A stretch of DNA of 64,000 nt from Streptomyces coeruleorubidus (GCF_008705135.1 NZ_CP023694.1:8097001-8161000); one strand, 5' to 3'; shown: positions 8,089-17,061, numbered from the stretch's first letter. Notes: a model not told the origin generated them from the letters alone. Numbers and translations: made by a program.

Positions 8089-9120
8089 TCAGCCGCCCCC
8101 GTCGAGGTCGTCGCGCCGGCGCAGCACCTCCAGCTCGTGGCCGCGCAGTTCCATCTCGTACAGCTTCCCGCGGGCGTTCTCGAACGGCCGGTGCAGGATC
8201 ATCATCAGCTGCCCGTCGAAGGTGCGGAACAGCATGCCGTGGCCGCTGTCGTCGCGGACCAGCGGCCGGTGCTGCCGCCACGGGCCCTGGATGTCCCCGG
8301 ACCTCGACACGGCGTACGTCTGCACGTAGCCGCCGCTGATCGTGCCGTCCTGGCCGGCCGTGTTCTTCTCGTAGGTCGACCACAGCATGAGCAGGGACCC
8401 GTCAGGAGTGCGGTACAGCTGGGGGCCGTCGGTGATGTAGGGCGGGAGCTGGTGCGGCACTCCCGCGGGGATCTGCTCGGCGGTCCAGGGCGCGTCCGAG
8501 GCCTTGAAGAGGTACACCGGGTCGCCGACCGTCCCGGACAGGTCGGGGGCCAGCCGGACCGCCTCCATCGTTCCGTCGATCGTCTGGAGCCACTCGTGCG
8601 CGTACACCATCCAGGGCTGCCCGGACGGGTCGACGTACAGCGTGCCGTCGAGCGTCATGAGGCGCTCGGGCGGGACGGGGCGTGCCGGGTCGAGGACGGT
8701 GAACGGGCCGAGCAGTGAGTCGGAGACGGCCGTGACCGTGCCACGCATATGGGTCGGGGTCCGGAACGGGACACCCCACTGGTTGGGCGGTGGGACCGGG
8801 AGCGGCCGGTCCGCGTTGTGCAGGGTGGTGAAGAGGTAGTACCTGCCGTCCCAGGCGTGCACCTCCGGGGCCCAGGCGCCGTCCGTCGCCCAGATGCCCT
8901 CCTGCTCGGCGGTCAGGAACACCACGACGGGGCGCGTCCAGTCGCGCAGGTCGTGGCTGCGGTAGACCATCGTGCCGGTGCCGTCCACGCCCGACACCGA
9001 GGGGACGTTGGATGTGTAGAGGTGGTAGGTGCGCGGCGGTTCGTCGGCGACGACGAACGGGTCGTGCAGCGGCATGTCCGGCAGCCGCATCGGTGGTTCG
9101 GTCGCGTCGGGAAGCCGCAT
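8089..9120 (-). CDS. Glycoside hydrolase family 43 protein
   Basis: 343 residues. Five-bladed beta-propeller glycosidase of the GH43 (arabinanase, xylosidase, arabinofuranosidase) clan. The N-terminal LHDPFVVAD supplies the catalytic-base Asp, ATDGAWAPEVHAWDGRYYLFTT is the second blade, and the later TLDGTLYVDPSGQPWMVYAHEW and ITDGPQLYRTPDGSLLMLWSTY repeats are typical. No signal peptide, so a cytoplasmic enzyme acting on imported oligosaccharides or glycosides is likely. The start at 9120 has AGGA nine bases upstream. The peptide MRLPD occurs twice in the first 15 residues, so the ATG at 9093 is a possible alternative start but has no ribosome binding site. Substrate unknown. Confidence 0.85.
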   Translation of the reverse strand: MRLPDATEPPMRLPDMPLHDPFVVADEPPRTYHLYTSNVPSVSGVDGTGTMVYRSHDLRDWTRPVVVFLTAEQEGIWATDGAWAPEVHAWDGRYYLFTTLHNADRPLPVPPPNQWGVPFRTPTHMRGTVTAVSDSLLGPFTVLDPARPVPPERLMTLDGTLYVDPSGQPWMVYAHEWLQTIDGTMEAVRLAPDLSGTVGDPVYLFKASDAPWTAEQIPAGVPHQLPPYITDGPQLYRTPDGSLLMLWSTYEKNTAGQDGTISGGYVQTYAVSRSGDIQGPWRQHRPLVRDDSGHGMLFRTFDGQLMMILHRPFENARGKLYEMELRGHELEVLRRRDDLDGGG

Positions 9121-9152
9121 CGGCGAGGGTCCTCTCGTGACCGCCCGGGCGG

Positions 9153-9689
9153 TCAGATCGCGCAGCCCGCGTGGGCCAGCGCCTGCTTGAGCAGCACCCC
9201 GTGGCCGCCCGGCATCTCGCTCTGCACCGCCTCCGAGACGGCCTCCTGCGGGCTGAACCACACCAGGTCCAGCGCGTCCTGCCGGGGCCGGCAGTCGCCC
9301 GTCACCGGCACGATGTAGGCGAGGGACACCGCGTGCTGACGGGGGTCGTGATACGGCGTGATGCCCTGCGTCGGGAAGTACTCCGCGATCGTGAACGGCT
9401 GGAGCGACGCCGGGACGCGGGGCAGCGCGACCGGCCCGAGGTCCTTCTCCAGGTGGCGCAGAAGGGCGTCGCGGACGCGTTCGTGGTGCAGCACACGGCC
9501 GGAGACCAGCGTCCGGCTGACCGTTCCGTCGGGCCCCATGCGCAGCAGCACACCGACACTCGTGACTTCGCCGCTGTCGTCGACCCGGACCGGGACGGCG
9601 TCGACGTACAGGATCGGCATGCGGGCGCGCGCCATCTCCAGGTCGTCGGAGGACAGCCAGCCGGGCGTGGTTTCGGTCATGTCAGACAT
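9153..9689 (-). CDS. Nudix-like hydrolase family protein (DUF4916)
   Basis: 178 residues. It matches the actinobacterial DUF4916/Nudix-like family: opening PGWLSSDDLEMARARMPILYVDAVPVRVDD, then VGVLLRMGPDGTVSRTLVSGRVLHHERVRDALLRHLEKDLGP, then QHAVSLAYIVPVTGDCRPRQDALDLVWFSP. The classical Nudix box is not intact, so pyrophosphatase activity cannot be assumed. Start codons at 9689 and 9680 are both ATG and neither has a strong ribosome binding site. It ends 32 bases before the GH43 gene, so the two may be co-transcribed. Confidence 0.75.
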   Translation of the reverse strand: MSDMTETTPGWLSSDDLEMARARMPILYVDAVPVRVDDSGEVTSVGVLLRMGPDGTVSRTLVSGRVLHHERVRDALLRHLEKDLGPVALPRVPASLQPFTIAEYFPTQGITPYHDPRQHAVSLAYIVPVTGDCRPRQDALDLVWFSPQEAVSEAVQSEMPGGHGVLLKQALAHAGCAI

Positions 9690-9764
9690 CGCTTGATCAT
9701 ACTTTCAGCCGTTCGGACTTCCTGGATAGCCGCTCGGGAGGAACTGTGACCGGCCACACGCCGT

Positions 9765-10904
9765 TCAACCGCCTCCCGGGGAGTCGTCCGGGAACCGGTA
9801 GACCCGCCGGGCGTTGTCCCGGCCCGCCCACCGGGCGATCCGCAGCGCGTCCGGCAGGGACAGTTCGTCGGCGTCCACCCGCTCCTGGAGCAGTCCCGCC
9901 AGGCCCTGCCGGAAGGCGAGTGCCCCGAGGTGGAAGAACTCCGGCACACCATAGGCGTCGGAGCTGTACAGCAGTTTGCGGAACGGTGTGATCTCCAGTG
10001 CTTCCGCCAGGACCGCGCCGGCCCGTGCGGGGCCCACGTGGTGGAGGGTGAGGCCGACGTCGAGATACACCTGCTCGAAGACCGCCGCGAGGTACGCGGC
10101 CTGCCGCTGGTAGGGCCAGCAGTGCAGCAGCAGGACCGGGACCGTCCCGGCGGTCAGGTGCAGCCAGTCCGTGAGGCGGGCCGGGTCGGCCCGGTGCAGC
10201 CGGATGTCGTTGTCGCCGAAACCGGTGTGCAACTGGAGCGGCAGACCGAGGTCGACGGCGGTCCACAGCAGGTGCCGTACGAGAACCGGGTCGTCCAGGC
10301 GGCCGCCGCGGGCCGTCCAGTGCCGGGCGGCGCCGGTGACCTCCGCGTCCGAGGGGCGGGCCGGGTCCAGGTCGAAGCCGGTGCGGTAGGCCGCCACCGA
10401 CTTCACGCCCACCACGCGGGGCCGCCGTACGGCGGCCAGCGCCGCCGCCCGGAAGGCCTCCGCGTAGGCGTCCGGCTCGACCCCCGCGACCCGCACCGAC
10501 TCGGCGACGCTCTCCAGCCGCACGACCTCGTACGCGGCCCCGCCCGCGGCCTCGGCGATCTCGCGCGGGGTGGTGAGCCGGTCGGGGGCGAAACCGGTGT
10601 CGACGCAGAAGACGTCCGTGCCCGAGGCGCGCAGGAAACGCCGCTGCACCTCGCGCCGGCCGAGCTCCGAGCGCCGGGCCAGGTACCGCTCGACGGGGGC
10701 GTGCCTGGGCAGGTCCAGCAGGGGAGCGCAGTGGCGGCGCACGGCCACGCCCACCGGGCTGTCGAAGGGCGAGACGCCCGGCCACGCGTCGCCCTCCGTG
10801 AGGAGCGGCTCGAAGGCCTCCCGGTCGAGATCGGCGGCCACCGTGCCGTGGCAGTGGTGGTCGACCAGGCTCAGCGCGTCGAGCGCTTCGCGGACCGCGC
10901 CCAC
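9765..10904 (-). CDS. FluG-like amidohydrolase (N-terminal half of FluG, encoded separately)
   Basis: 379 residues. Amidohydrolase-2 type TIM barrel: metal-binding VDHHCHG near residue 15, a central HTGFGDND strand, VPVLLLHCWPYQRQAAYLA, VYLDVGLTLHHVG and a final LLYSSDAYGVPEFFHLG containing the conserved Asp. The GTG start at 10904 comes one base after the TGA of the glutamine-synthetase-like gene, so the two are translationally coupled. In fungal FluG and plant nodulin/glutamine synthetase fusions these same two domains are fused. The pair probably makes and hydrolyses a gamma-glutamyl amide. The substrate is not known. Confidence 0.85.
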   Translation of the reverse strand: MGAVREALDALSLVDHHCHGTVAADLDREAFEPLLTEGDAWPGVSPFDSPVGVAVRRHCAPLLDLPRHAPVERYLARRSELGRREVQRRFLRASGTDVFCVDTGFAPDRLTTPREIAEAAGGAAYEVVRLESVAESVRVAGVEPDAYAEAFRAAALAAVRRPRVVGVKSVAAYRTGFDLDPARPSDAEVTGAARHWTARGGRLDDPVLVRHLLWTAVDLGLPLQLHTGFGDNDIRLHRADPARLTDWLHLTAGTVPVLLLHCWPYQRQAAYLAAVFEQVYLDVGLTLHHVGPARAGAVLAEALEITPFRKLLYSSDAYGVPEFFHLGALAFRQGLAGLLQERVDADELSLPDALRIARWAGRDNARRVYRFPDDSPGGG

Positions 10905-10905
10905 G

Positions 10906-12309
10906 TCAGTACTTCCACCGGTATGCCGCCGCCACCTGGTCGTCGTCGAGCCCGGTGACGGACGCCAGCTCTCCGCGCCGTACGGCGATCACCGCGTCGG
11001 CCAGGACCGGGCCGAGTGCGGCCCGCAGCGTTTCGTCCCCGCGGAACTCCTCCACGGCCTGCTCCAGCGAGACCGGCAGCCGCCGTACGCCCCGGGCCGC
11101 CGCCTCCGCCCCGCCCAGCCGTGCCGGGTCCCCGGTGGTCTCCTCAGGCAGGGCGGCGGACGAGGTCAGGCCGTCCAGCCCGGCGGCGATCAGGGAGCCG
11201 ATCGTGAGGTAGGGGTTGGCGGCCAGGTCGACGGGCTTGATCTCCAGATTCGCCGCCTGGTCGCGCAGGCCCGCGGTGCCGGTGACGACGCGCAGCGCGG
11301 TCTCCCGGGTCTCGTGGCCCCAGGCGGTGAACACCCCCGCCCACTGGGTGGGCCTGAGCCGCAGATAGCTGGCGGGGCTCGGCGCGGTCACGGCCGTGAG
11401 ACCGGGCAGGTGGGCGAGGAGGCCGGCCGTGAACGACTCCGCCTCGGCCGTCATGCCGTACCGGCCCTCGCCCCCGGCGTGCAGATTGACCCCGCCGCGC
11501 CAGGCGGAGAGATGGACGTGCCCGCCGTTGCCGACGCCCTGCCCCACGACGGCCGGGGCGAAGGAGACGCGCAGCCCGTGCCGCCTGGCCACCGCGCGGA
11601 CCGTCTGCCGCACCAGCACGCTGCGGTCGGCCGCCGCCACCGGGTCGACGGCACCCACCGTGATCTCGAACTGCCCGGCCGCGTACTCGGGATGGAGCTG
11701 TTCCACGTCGAGGCCCTGGGCCGCGCACGCCGCCAGCAGGTCCGCGGTGCAGTCGCCGAGCTCGACCTGCCGTGTGGCCCCGTACGCCGGACCGGTCGTC
11801 GCGGGGACGAACGCGTCACCCGGCGCGTCCCCCCGGGCCACGGTCCACTCAACCTCCACGGCGGCCTTGAACGTCAGGCCGTGCCGCTCGGCCGCCTCGG
11901 TGACGACGCGGCGCAGGAACGTGCGCGCGCAGCCGGGATGCCGCTCCCCGTCCTGCGTGACCCGGTCCACCGGCGCCCACGCCCAGCCGGGCTGCCCGGC
12001 CAGCACCACGAGCTGGTCGAGGTCGGGGTAGAGGCGCAGATCGCCGTCGGGGGAGCCGAGGACGTCGGTGGTGACGATGGAGTCGTTCGCCAGGAACGTG
12101 TCGAACACCGGGGACATGCCGACGCCCCAGGCCGCGGCGGAGGCGAGCCGGGCCGTCGGGACGGTCTTCACCCTGCCGATGCCCGCGGTGTCCACGTAGG
12201 ACAGCACGACGCCGTGCACACCCCGCCCGGACAGCTCGCCGGACAGCGCGGTGGCCCGCTCGACATCGCCGGGACGCCCGCCGGGCACGGGATCGGCCAG
12301 GGTCGTCAT
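10906..12309 (-). CDS. Glutamine-synthetase-family ligase (FluG C-terminal/GlnA4-like)
   Basis: 467 residues. The ATG at 12309 has a strong GAGGAGGA upstream; an earlier in-frame start would add 36 arginine-rich residues. The N-terminal beta-grasp (VHGVVLSYVDTAGIGRVKTVP) and catalytic domain are recognisable: KAAVEVEWTV, EQLHPEYAAGQFEITVGAVDPVAAADR, NGGHVHLS for ATP/glutamate binding, and LEIKPVDLAANPYLTIGSLIAAGLDG. Divergent from true GlnA, with no adenylylation tyrosine motif evident. Such paralogues act as gamma-glutamylpolyamine or gamma-glutamylethanolamide synthetases. Coupling to an amidohydrolase suggests amine catabolism or detoxification. Exact amine unknown. Confidence 0.85.
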   Translation of the reverse strand: MTTLADPVPGGRPGDVERATALSGELSGRGVHGVVLSYVDTAGIGRVKTVPTARLASAAAWGVGMSPVFDTFLANDSIVTTDVLGSPDGDLRLYPDLDQLVVLAGQPGWAWAPVDRVTQDGERHPGCARTFLRRVVTEAAERHGLTFKAAVEVEWTVARGDAPGDAFVPATTGPAYGATRQVELGDCTADLLAACAAQGLDVEQLHPEYAAGQFEITVGAVDPVAAADRSVLVRQTVRAVARRHGLRVSFAPAVVGQGVGNGGHVHLSAWRGGVNLHAGGEGRYGMTAEAESFTAGLLAHLPGLTAVTAPSPASYLRLRPTQWAGVFTAWGHETRETALRVVTGTAGLRDQAANLEIKPVDLAANPYLTIGSLIAAGLDGLTSSAALPEETTGDPARLGGAEAAARGVRRLPVSLEQAVEEFRGDETLRAALGPVLADAVIAVRRGELASVTGLDDDQVAAAYRWKY

Positions 12310-12341
12310 ACGTCCTCCTCGACGAAGGTGGGCGCCCGGCG

Positions 12342-13154
12342 TCAGGGCTTCACGGCCACCGCGCCGTACTGCGGCACCAGCACGGCCGAGCCGGCGTCGG
12401 CGCGCCACTGCCCGCACGACACCATGCCCGGCTCGAGCAGTTCCAGACCGTCGAGGAACGCGGCGATGTCAGCGCCGCTGCGGGCGGTGATCGGGGGAGT
12501 GGCGTTCTCGTTCCAGAACTTCATGGCCGGGATCTGGCCCGCGCCGCCGAGCTCGTCGTCGAACGTCGGATGCGTGAGGACGAGGAAGCTGCCGGAGGGG
12601 ACCGCGGCCATCACACGGCGCACGATGTCCCGGGCCTTGTCCGTGTCCAGGACGAAGTTGAGGATGCCCAGCATCATGACGGCGACGGGACGGGTGAGGT
12701 CGAGGGTGTGCCCGGCCCGTTCGAGGATGGCGTCCGGGTCGTGCACGTCGGCGTCGATGTAGGCGGTGACGCCGTCGTCGGTGCCGGTCAGCAGGGTGCG
12801 GGCGTGCACCAGCACGATCGGGTCGTTGTCGACGTAGACGATCCGTGAGTCGGGCGCGAGCCGCTGGGCGATCTCGTGGGTGTTGTCCGCCGTCGGCAGC
12901 CCCGTGCCGATGTCGAGGAACTGCCGCACTCCGTGCTCGCCGGCCAGGAACGACACGGCCCGGCCCAGGAAGTCCCGGTCCGCCCGGGCGATGTCCCGGA
13001 TGATCGGGAACATGCCGGCCACGTGCTCGCCGACCTGCTGGTCGACCTCGTAGTTGTCCTTGCCGCCGATCCAGTAGTTCCACACGCGCGCGTTGTGCGC
13101 CACACCGGTGTTCAGCCTCGCCGAGCCGCTCGGCGGGGTGTGGCTCTCACTCAC
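12342..13154 (-). CDS. SAM-dependent methyltransferase (Methyltransf_19/DUF574 family)
   Basis: 270 residues. This family is highly amplified in Streptomyces. The signature N-terminus is NTGVAHNARVWNYWIGGKDNYEVDQQVGEHV. The SAM-binding motif is VRQFLDIGTGLPTADNTHEIAQ, then RIVYVDNDPIVLVHARTLL, and the C-terminus contains FLDGLELLEPGMVSCGQW. The methyl acceptor is unknown for almost all members. It lies 32 bases upstream of the glutamine-synthetase-like gene in the same direction and may start that transcript, but co-function is not implied. Confidence 0.92.
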   Translation of the reverse strand: MSESHTPPSGSARLNTGVAHNARVWNYWIGGKDNYEVDQQVGEHVAGMFPIIRDIARADRDFLGRAVSFLAGEHGVRQFLDIGTGLPTADNTHEIAQRLAPDSRIVYVDNDPIVLVHARTLLTGTDDGVTAYIDADVHDPDAILERAGHTLDLTRPVAVMMLGILNFVLDTDKARDIVRRVMAAVPSGSFLVLTHPTFDDELGGAGQIPAMKFWNENATPPITARSGADIAAFLDGLELLEPGMVSCGQWRADAGSAVLVPQYGAVAVKP

Positions 13155-13256
13155 GTCTCTTCCTCTCCTCGCACGAGCGACCGGTACCGGCCGTCGCCGT
13201 CATTGTGCCGTTCCGATGATCACGCTGTCCCGGGAATCGGCAGAGCCGGCGGGGCC

Positions 13257-13286
13257 GTCGGCGCGCGGCGGGGGAGGGCCGCCGAC
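13257..13286 (-). terminator. GC-rich hairpin downstream of the lipoprotein gene
   Basis: GTCGGCG (13257-13263) pairs with CGCCGAC (13280-13286) around a 16-base G-rich loop, directly after the stop of the minus-strand lipoprotein gene. There is no U-run, as is common in Streptomyces. Confidence 0.4.
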
Positions 13287-13290
13287 CGTG

Positions 13291-14115
13291 TTACTGGACC
13301 TCGCCGGGGTTCGGGGAGGGCGTCTTGCCGGCCAGCACGTCCTTCAGGCGCTGGGTGCCGAGCCGCACGGCCTGCTCGACGGAGTCGTCCTCGTCCCCGT
13401 CGAGCCCGCCCGCCGCGACGGTGATCGCGTCGTCGCCGACGCGTACGGCGGCGACGTCCAGGGCCAGTGTGGCCGGCGTGCCCCCGGTCGTGCCCCGTAC
13501 CGTCACGCGCAGGCCCTCACGGGCGTCGCCCACGCCGGGCAGCGAGGTCTCGACGACCTGGACGGTGCGCTGTTCGCCGCCGTCGGTGACAGTGAACTGG
13601 TCGCATTTCTCCGGCAGGTTCGCCATCCAGTTCAAGGAGTCCTGCGGGTCGGTCCGTTGGTAGGAGGCGACCTGGTACAGCAGGCGCGAGTCGCCCTGCT
13701 CGAAGCCGCGCAGCTCGGACGCTCCGGACGGCCTGCCCAGCAGATCGTCGTCGAAGAGGGAGTCGAGGAGCCGCCGGCAGTCGGCGGCCTGGGCCTTGGC
13801 GGTGAGGAAGTCGGAGACGTCGACCCTGCCGACGAGCAGGCTGTCGTGCCAGTTCTCGGCCTCCGTGTCCTGGACCTGCGTCCAGTCGTCCTCGATGTCC
13901 GCCTCGGTGATCAGCGCGGTGCGGGCGCGGTCCGTGGTGAGGGTGGTGGTGGGAGAGGGGGTCTGCCGCTGCCCGGCGGCCTGTGACGCGGTGACGCCCG
14001 AGACGCGCGAACCGTCCGTGCCGCCGTCGTCCGAGCATGCCGCGGTGGCCAGCAGCGTGCCTGCCGCCAGGGCGGAGGAGAGAACGCGGACGAGCCGGTA
14101 CGGACGACGGGTCAT
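13291..14115 (-). CDS. Secreted lipoprotein, sensor-like domain, function unknown
   Basis: 274 residues. Lipoprotein signal: basic start MTRRPYRLVRVL, hydrophobic stretch, lipobox ending ATAAC with Cys27 as the lipidated residue. A low-complexity linker rich in Ser/Thr/Gln follows. The mature part starts LITEADIEDDWTQVQD and contains FLTAKAQAADCRRLLDSLF and LPEKCDQFTVTDGGEQRTVQVVE, resembling the extracellular sensor domains (PknH-like) of actinobacterial kinases and lipoproteins. Two Cys in the mature domain could form a disulphide. It precedes the two-component genes but runs in the same direction as the response regulator. Function unknown. Confidence 0.85.
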   Translation of the reverse strand: MTRRPYRLVRVLSSALAAGTLLATAACSDDGGTDGSRVSGVTASQAAGQRQTPSPTTTLTTDRARTALITEADIEDDWTQVQDTEAENWHDSLLVGRVDVSDFLTAKAQAADCRRLLDSLFDDDLLGRPSGASELRGFEQGDSRLLYQVASYQRTDPQDSLNWMANLPEKCDQFTVTDGGEQRTVQVVETSLPGVGDAREGLRVTVRGTTGGTPATLALDVAAVRVGDDAITVAAGGLDGDEDDSVEQAVRLGTQRLKDVLAGKTPSPNPGEVQ

Positions 14116-14225
14116 CGGGAGTGCCTCCTGGGAACGTGACGCGTGTCCTCAGGGCACCACCGGCACCGCAGGCCCACCACCGGCACCGGACTGTTCGGGT
14201 GAGCGCCTCCCGCTGCGCGGGCGCC

Positions 14226-14984
14226 TCACGCTCCGGCCCGGGCGTGCCCGTTCTGCCAGGCCCAGGCCGCGATCTCGACGCGGTTCCGGGCGGCCAGCTT
14301 GAGCTGGACGCTGGACAGGTGTGTCTTGACCGTGGAGAGGGAGACGTACAGTTCGGCCGCGATCTCGGCGTTGGTCCGGCCGAGGGCGACCAGGCGGACC
14401 ACGTCCAGCTCGCGCTCGGTCAGGGGCTCCCGGAGAGGCGCCGCGGGGGCCGGGGGAGCAGGGGGCGCCGGCCGTGGCCCGGTGTCGGCGGCCGCCGGCT
14501 CGGTGACGTGCTTGAGCAGCCGGACCGTGACGGAGGGGGAGACCAGCGAGTCGCCCGCGGCGGCGGCCCGGACGGCCTCCGCCAGGAGGGTCGGCCCGGA
14601 GTCCTTGAGCAGGAAGCCGCAGGCGCCGCCGCGCAGCGCGCCGTACACGTACTCGTCGAGGTCGAACGTGGTGACCACGACCACCCGCATCGGGTCGGCG
14701 ACGTCCGGTCCGGCCAGCAGCCGGGTCGCCTCCAGCCCGTCCAGCTTCGGCATCCGGATGTCCAGCAGGCACACGTCCGGCCGCTCGCGGCGGGCCAGCG
14801 CCACGGCCTCCTCGCCGTCGCGGGCCTCGGCGACCACGGTGATGTCCGGCTGGGCGTCGAGGAAGAACCGGAATCCCGTGCGGATCATGTCCTGGTCGTC
14901 CGCGATGAGCACCCGGATGGGAGCGCCGCGGCGGCCTGCGGCGCCGGGCTCGCCGGCCGGGCCGGGTGAGACGGGGGTCGTCAT
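14226..14984 (-). CDS. NarL/LuxR-type response regulator
   Basis: 252 residues. The receiver domain spans about 23-140: acidic pair Asp29-Asp30, phosphoacceptor Asp75 in LLDIRMPKLDGLEATRLL, and the conserved lysine in FLLKDSGP. A proline/alanine-rich linker follows, then a LuxR helix-turn-helix (LTERELDVVRLVALGRTNAEIAAELYVSLSTVKTHLSSVQLKL). The histidine kinase is encoded divergently, starting about 180 bases away, and is the evident partner. Targets unknown; the shared promoter region suggests autoregulation. Confidence 0.95.
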   Translation of the reverse strand: MTTPVSPGPAGEPGAAGRRGAPIRVLIADDQDMIRTGFRFFLDAQPDITVVAEARDGEEAVALARRERPDVCLLDIRMPKLDGLEATRLLAGPDVADPMRVVVVTTFDLDEYVYGALRGGACGFLLKDSGPTLLAEAVRAAAAGDSLVSPSVTVRLLKHVTEPAAADTGPRPAPPAPPAPAAPLREPLTERELDVVRLVALGRTNAEIAAELYVSLSTVKTHLSSVQLKLAARNRVEIAAWAWQNGHARAGA

Positions 14985-15162
14985 GGGTCGATCATGCCTC
15001 AGGGCTGGGACGGGGCAGGGGCGTCAGCGTACGTGCCGGATGAGGCTCCAGCCTCGCCCGCGGACCCGGGCGCGCGCCTCCGCCGAACGGCCAGGTCAGG
15101 GCGTCGGCTCCTCGGCCGTTCGGCCGATCCCGCCGCTCCCGGCCTCGCATACCGTGAGCCGC

Positions 15163-16335
15163 ATGAGATCCACCTCTCCCCGGGGCTGTGTGCGGGGCTT
15201 CGGAGTCGGCCTGCTGCTGGCGGCCTCGGTCTTCGACCTGCTCATCGCGAACGGCCTCCGCGGCGCCCTCTGGCCGCCGGTGGCGGTGCTGCTCGTCGGG
15301 TTCGCCGCCGTGCTGTGGCCGGTAGACCGGAGGCCGCCGTGGCTCACCCCGCAGTCGCGCACCGCCGTGCCCGCCGTGGTCTCGGCGCTCTTCACGACGG
15401 GCGTGCTGCTGACCGGCCGCGCGCAGGAGCCGTTCGGGCCGGGCGAGGTGGTGATCCTGCTGAGCCTGCTGTTCATCGCCGTACGCCACTGCCCGTGGCC
15501 GTGGGCCCTGGTGTGCGGGGTGCTCGACGCGGTCGCCCTGCTCCTGCTGCCGGTGCGGTACTTCCGGTCGTCGCAGGACGAGGTGCTGGCGTACGCCCTG
15601 GTCGGGCTGGTCCTGGTCGGGCTCGTCACCGGGTTCGCCGCGTACCTGCGGTCCCTGGACTACCGGCGCACCGTCGCGGTCGGCGAGACCCGCCGCGCCG
15701 AACGCGTCGCCATCGCCGCCGACCTGCACGACTTCGTCGCGCACCACGTCACCGGGATCCTCGTGCAGACGCAGATGGCCCGCATGATGGCGGCCCGGCA
15801 GCCGCAGGACCTGGACCCCGTCCTGGCCGGCATCGAGCGCGCCGCGACCGAGGCGCTGGCGTCCATGCGGCGCACGGTGGGCGTGCTGCGCGACACCGGC
15901 CCGGAGGCCGCCGATCGCCGTCCCGTCGGCGACCTGGCCGCCGTCACGGACCTGGTCGAGGGCTTCGCGACCCCGGCGCAGAAGACCGTCCTGCAGCGTG
16001 ACCCGGCCGTGTCCGACGACCTGCCTCACGAGGTGCAGGCCGCCGCGTTCCGGGTCGTGCAGGAGGCGCTGACCAACGTACGGCGCCACGCGGGCGACGC
16101 CACGCGGGTCACCGTCCGTCTGGCCCGCCCCGGCGACCGGCTGGAGGTCACGGTGACGGACGACGGCCACGGCGGCACCCAGCTCCCCGAGGCCGCCCAC
16201 GGCGGCGGCTTCGGCCTCGTCGGCCTGACGGAACGGGTGACCGCGCTGGGCGGCGAGTTGCACGCGGGACCTCGCGGGGGTGCGGACGGGGGAGCGGGCT
16301 GGCAGGTGCGGGCGGTGTTCCCGGCAGGGAAGTAG
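15163..16335 (+). CDS. Two-component sensor histidine kinase (HisKA_3 type)
   Basis: 390 residues. Several hydrophobic segments fill residues 10-160 (for example GVGLLLAASVFDLLIA, EVVILLSLLFIAV, VLAYALVGLVLVGLVTGFAAYL), giving a membrane-embedded sensor without a large external domain. The dimerisation/phosphoacceptor motif AERVAIAADLHDFVAHHVTGI places the phosphorylated His at 189. The HATPase domain contains VVQEALTNVRRHA, VTDDGHGG and GFGLVGLTERVTALGG. The ATG at 15163 is used; a GTG at 15154 is also possible. It is divergent from its cognate regulator. The signal is unknown. Confidence 0.93.
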   Translation: MRSTSPRGCVRGFGVGLLLAASVFDLLIANGLRGALWPPVAVLLVGFAAVLWPVDRRPPWLTPQSRTAVPAVVSALFTTGVLLTGRAQEPFGPGEVVILLSLLFIAVRHCPWPWALVCGVLDAVALLLLPVRYFRSSQDEVLAYALVGLVLVGLVTGFAAYLRSLDYRRTVAVGETRRAERVAIAADLHDFVAHHVTGILVQTQMARMMAARQPQDLDPVLAGIERAATEALASMRRTVGVLRDTGPEAADRRPVGDLAAVTDLVEGFATPAQKTVLQRDPAVSDDLPHEVQAAAFRVVQEALTNVRRHAGDATRVTVRLARPGDRLEVTVTDDGHGGTQLPEAAHGGGFGLVGLTERVTALGGELHAGPRGGADGGAGWQVRAVFPAGK

Positions 16336-16367
16336 TGGCGTCCGGGCTCCCGTGCGCTGTTCAATGA

Positions 16368-16383
16368 GACTGCACACGCAGTC
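16368..16383. promoter_or_regulatory. Inverted repeat upstream of the second XRE-cupin gene
   Basis: GACTGC-ACAC-GCAGTC, a perfect 6-base repeat 40 bases before the GTG start. A candidate operator for the regulator itself. Confidence 0.4.
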
Positions 16384-16422
16384 CGGGAAGTGAAGCCGCA
16401 CGCCACCCGAGAGGAGCCGCCC

Positions 16423-17061
16423 GTGTCAGCCGCCGTCGTGCCGCCCGTCGGGGCGCGTATCCGGCAGGCGCGTCTGGGGCGCGGGATGAGCCTGCGTGCG
16501 CTGGCACGAGAAGTCGGTGTGTCGGCGAGCCTCGTGTCGCAGATCGAGACCGGGAAGAGCCAGCCGTCCGTCAGCACCCTCTATGCGATCACGACCGTCC
16601 TGGGAATATCCGTCGAGTCCGTCTTCGACGCCCGGGCCTCCTCGCCGATGGCCGGCGTGGACTCGCCCGGCGCCGTCCTGCCCGCCCTCGCCGCCTTCGC
16701 CGCCGACCCGGGGCGGCGGATCGGCCCGCTGGTCGGCGCGGGTGAGCGCGAGACGCTGGAGCTGGACTCGGGCGTCGTCTGGGAGCGTCTCGGGCGGGTG
16801 CCGGGCGCCGATGTCGACTTCCTGCTGGTGACCTACCGGCCCGGTGGCTCCTCCTCCGGCTCGGGCGGCCTGATGCGGCACACCGGCACCGAGTACGGCT
16901 ATCTCACCTCCGGCGAACTGATCCTCACGCTCGGTTTCGACGAGTACACGGTGCGCCCGGGCGACGCCGTGTCCTTCGAGTCGACGACCCCCCACCGCTA
17001 CCGCAACGATGGAGAGGTACCGGCAGTGGGTGTTTGGTTCGTCTCCGGCGATGTTCAGTGA
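16423..17061 (+). CDS. XRE-family regulator with cupin domain, probable operon regulator
   Basis: 212 residues. The GTG at 16423 follows GAGGAG. The HTH spans about 8-65 (IRQARLGRGMSLRALAREVGVSASLVSQIETGKSQPSVSTLYAI). The C-terminal cupin spans about 130-210: MRHTGTEYGYLTSGELILTLG with the metal-site histidine region, then RPGDAVSFESTTPHRYRND. The cupin probably binds the pathway substrate or an intermediate. It is first in the block followed by the M24, E1, amidohydrolase, bicupin and SDR genes, with only a 52-base gap. This makes it the likely local regulator of that operon. Confidence 0.9.
   Translation: MSAAVVPPVGARIRQARLGRGMSLRALAREVGVSASLVSQIETGKSQPSVSTLYAITTVLGISVESVFDARASSPMAGVDSPGAVLPALAAFAADPGRRIGPLVGAGERETLELDSGVVWERLGRVPGADVDFLLVTYRPGGSSSGSGGLMRHTGTEYGYLTSGELILTLGFDEYTVRPGDAVSFESTTPHRYRNDGEVPAVGVWFVSGDVQ

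Noticed and set aside
13181..13190. CCGGTACCGG palindrome upstream of the SAM methyltransferase gene
   Set aside because: Short GC palindromes of this kind arise often by chance at this base composition; no promoter geometry supports an operator.
14299..15162. N-terminal extension of the histidine kinase frame
   Set aside because: It overlaps the response regulator gene on the other strand and lacks any start signal; the kinase begins naturally at 15163 or 15154.
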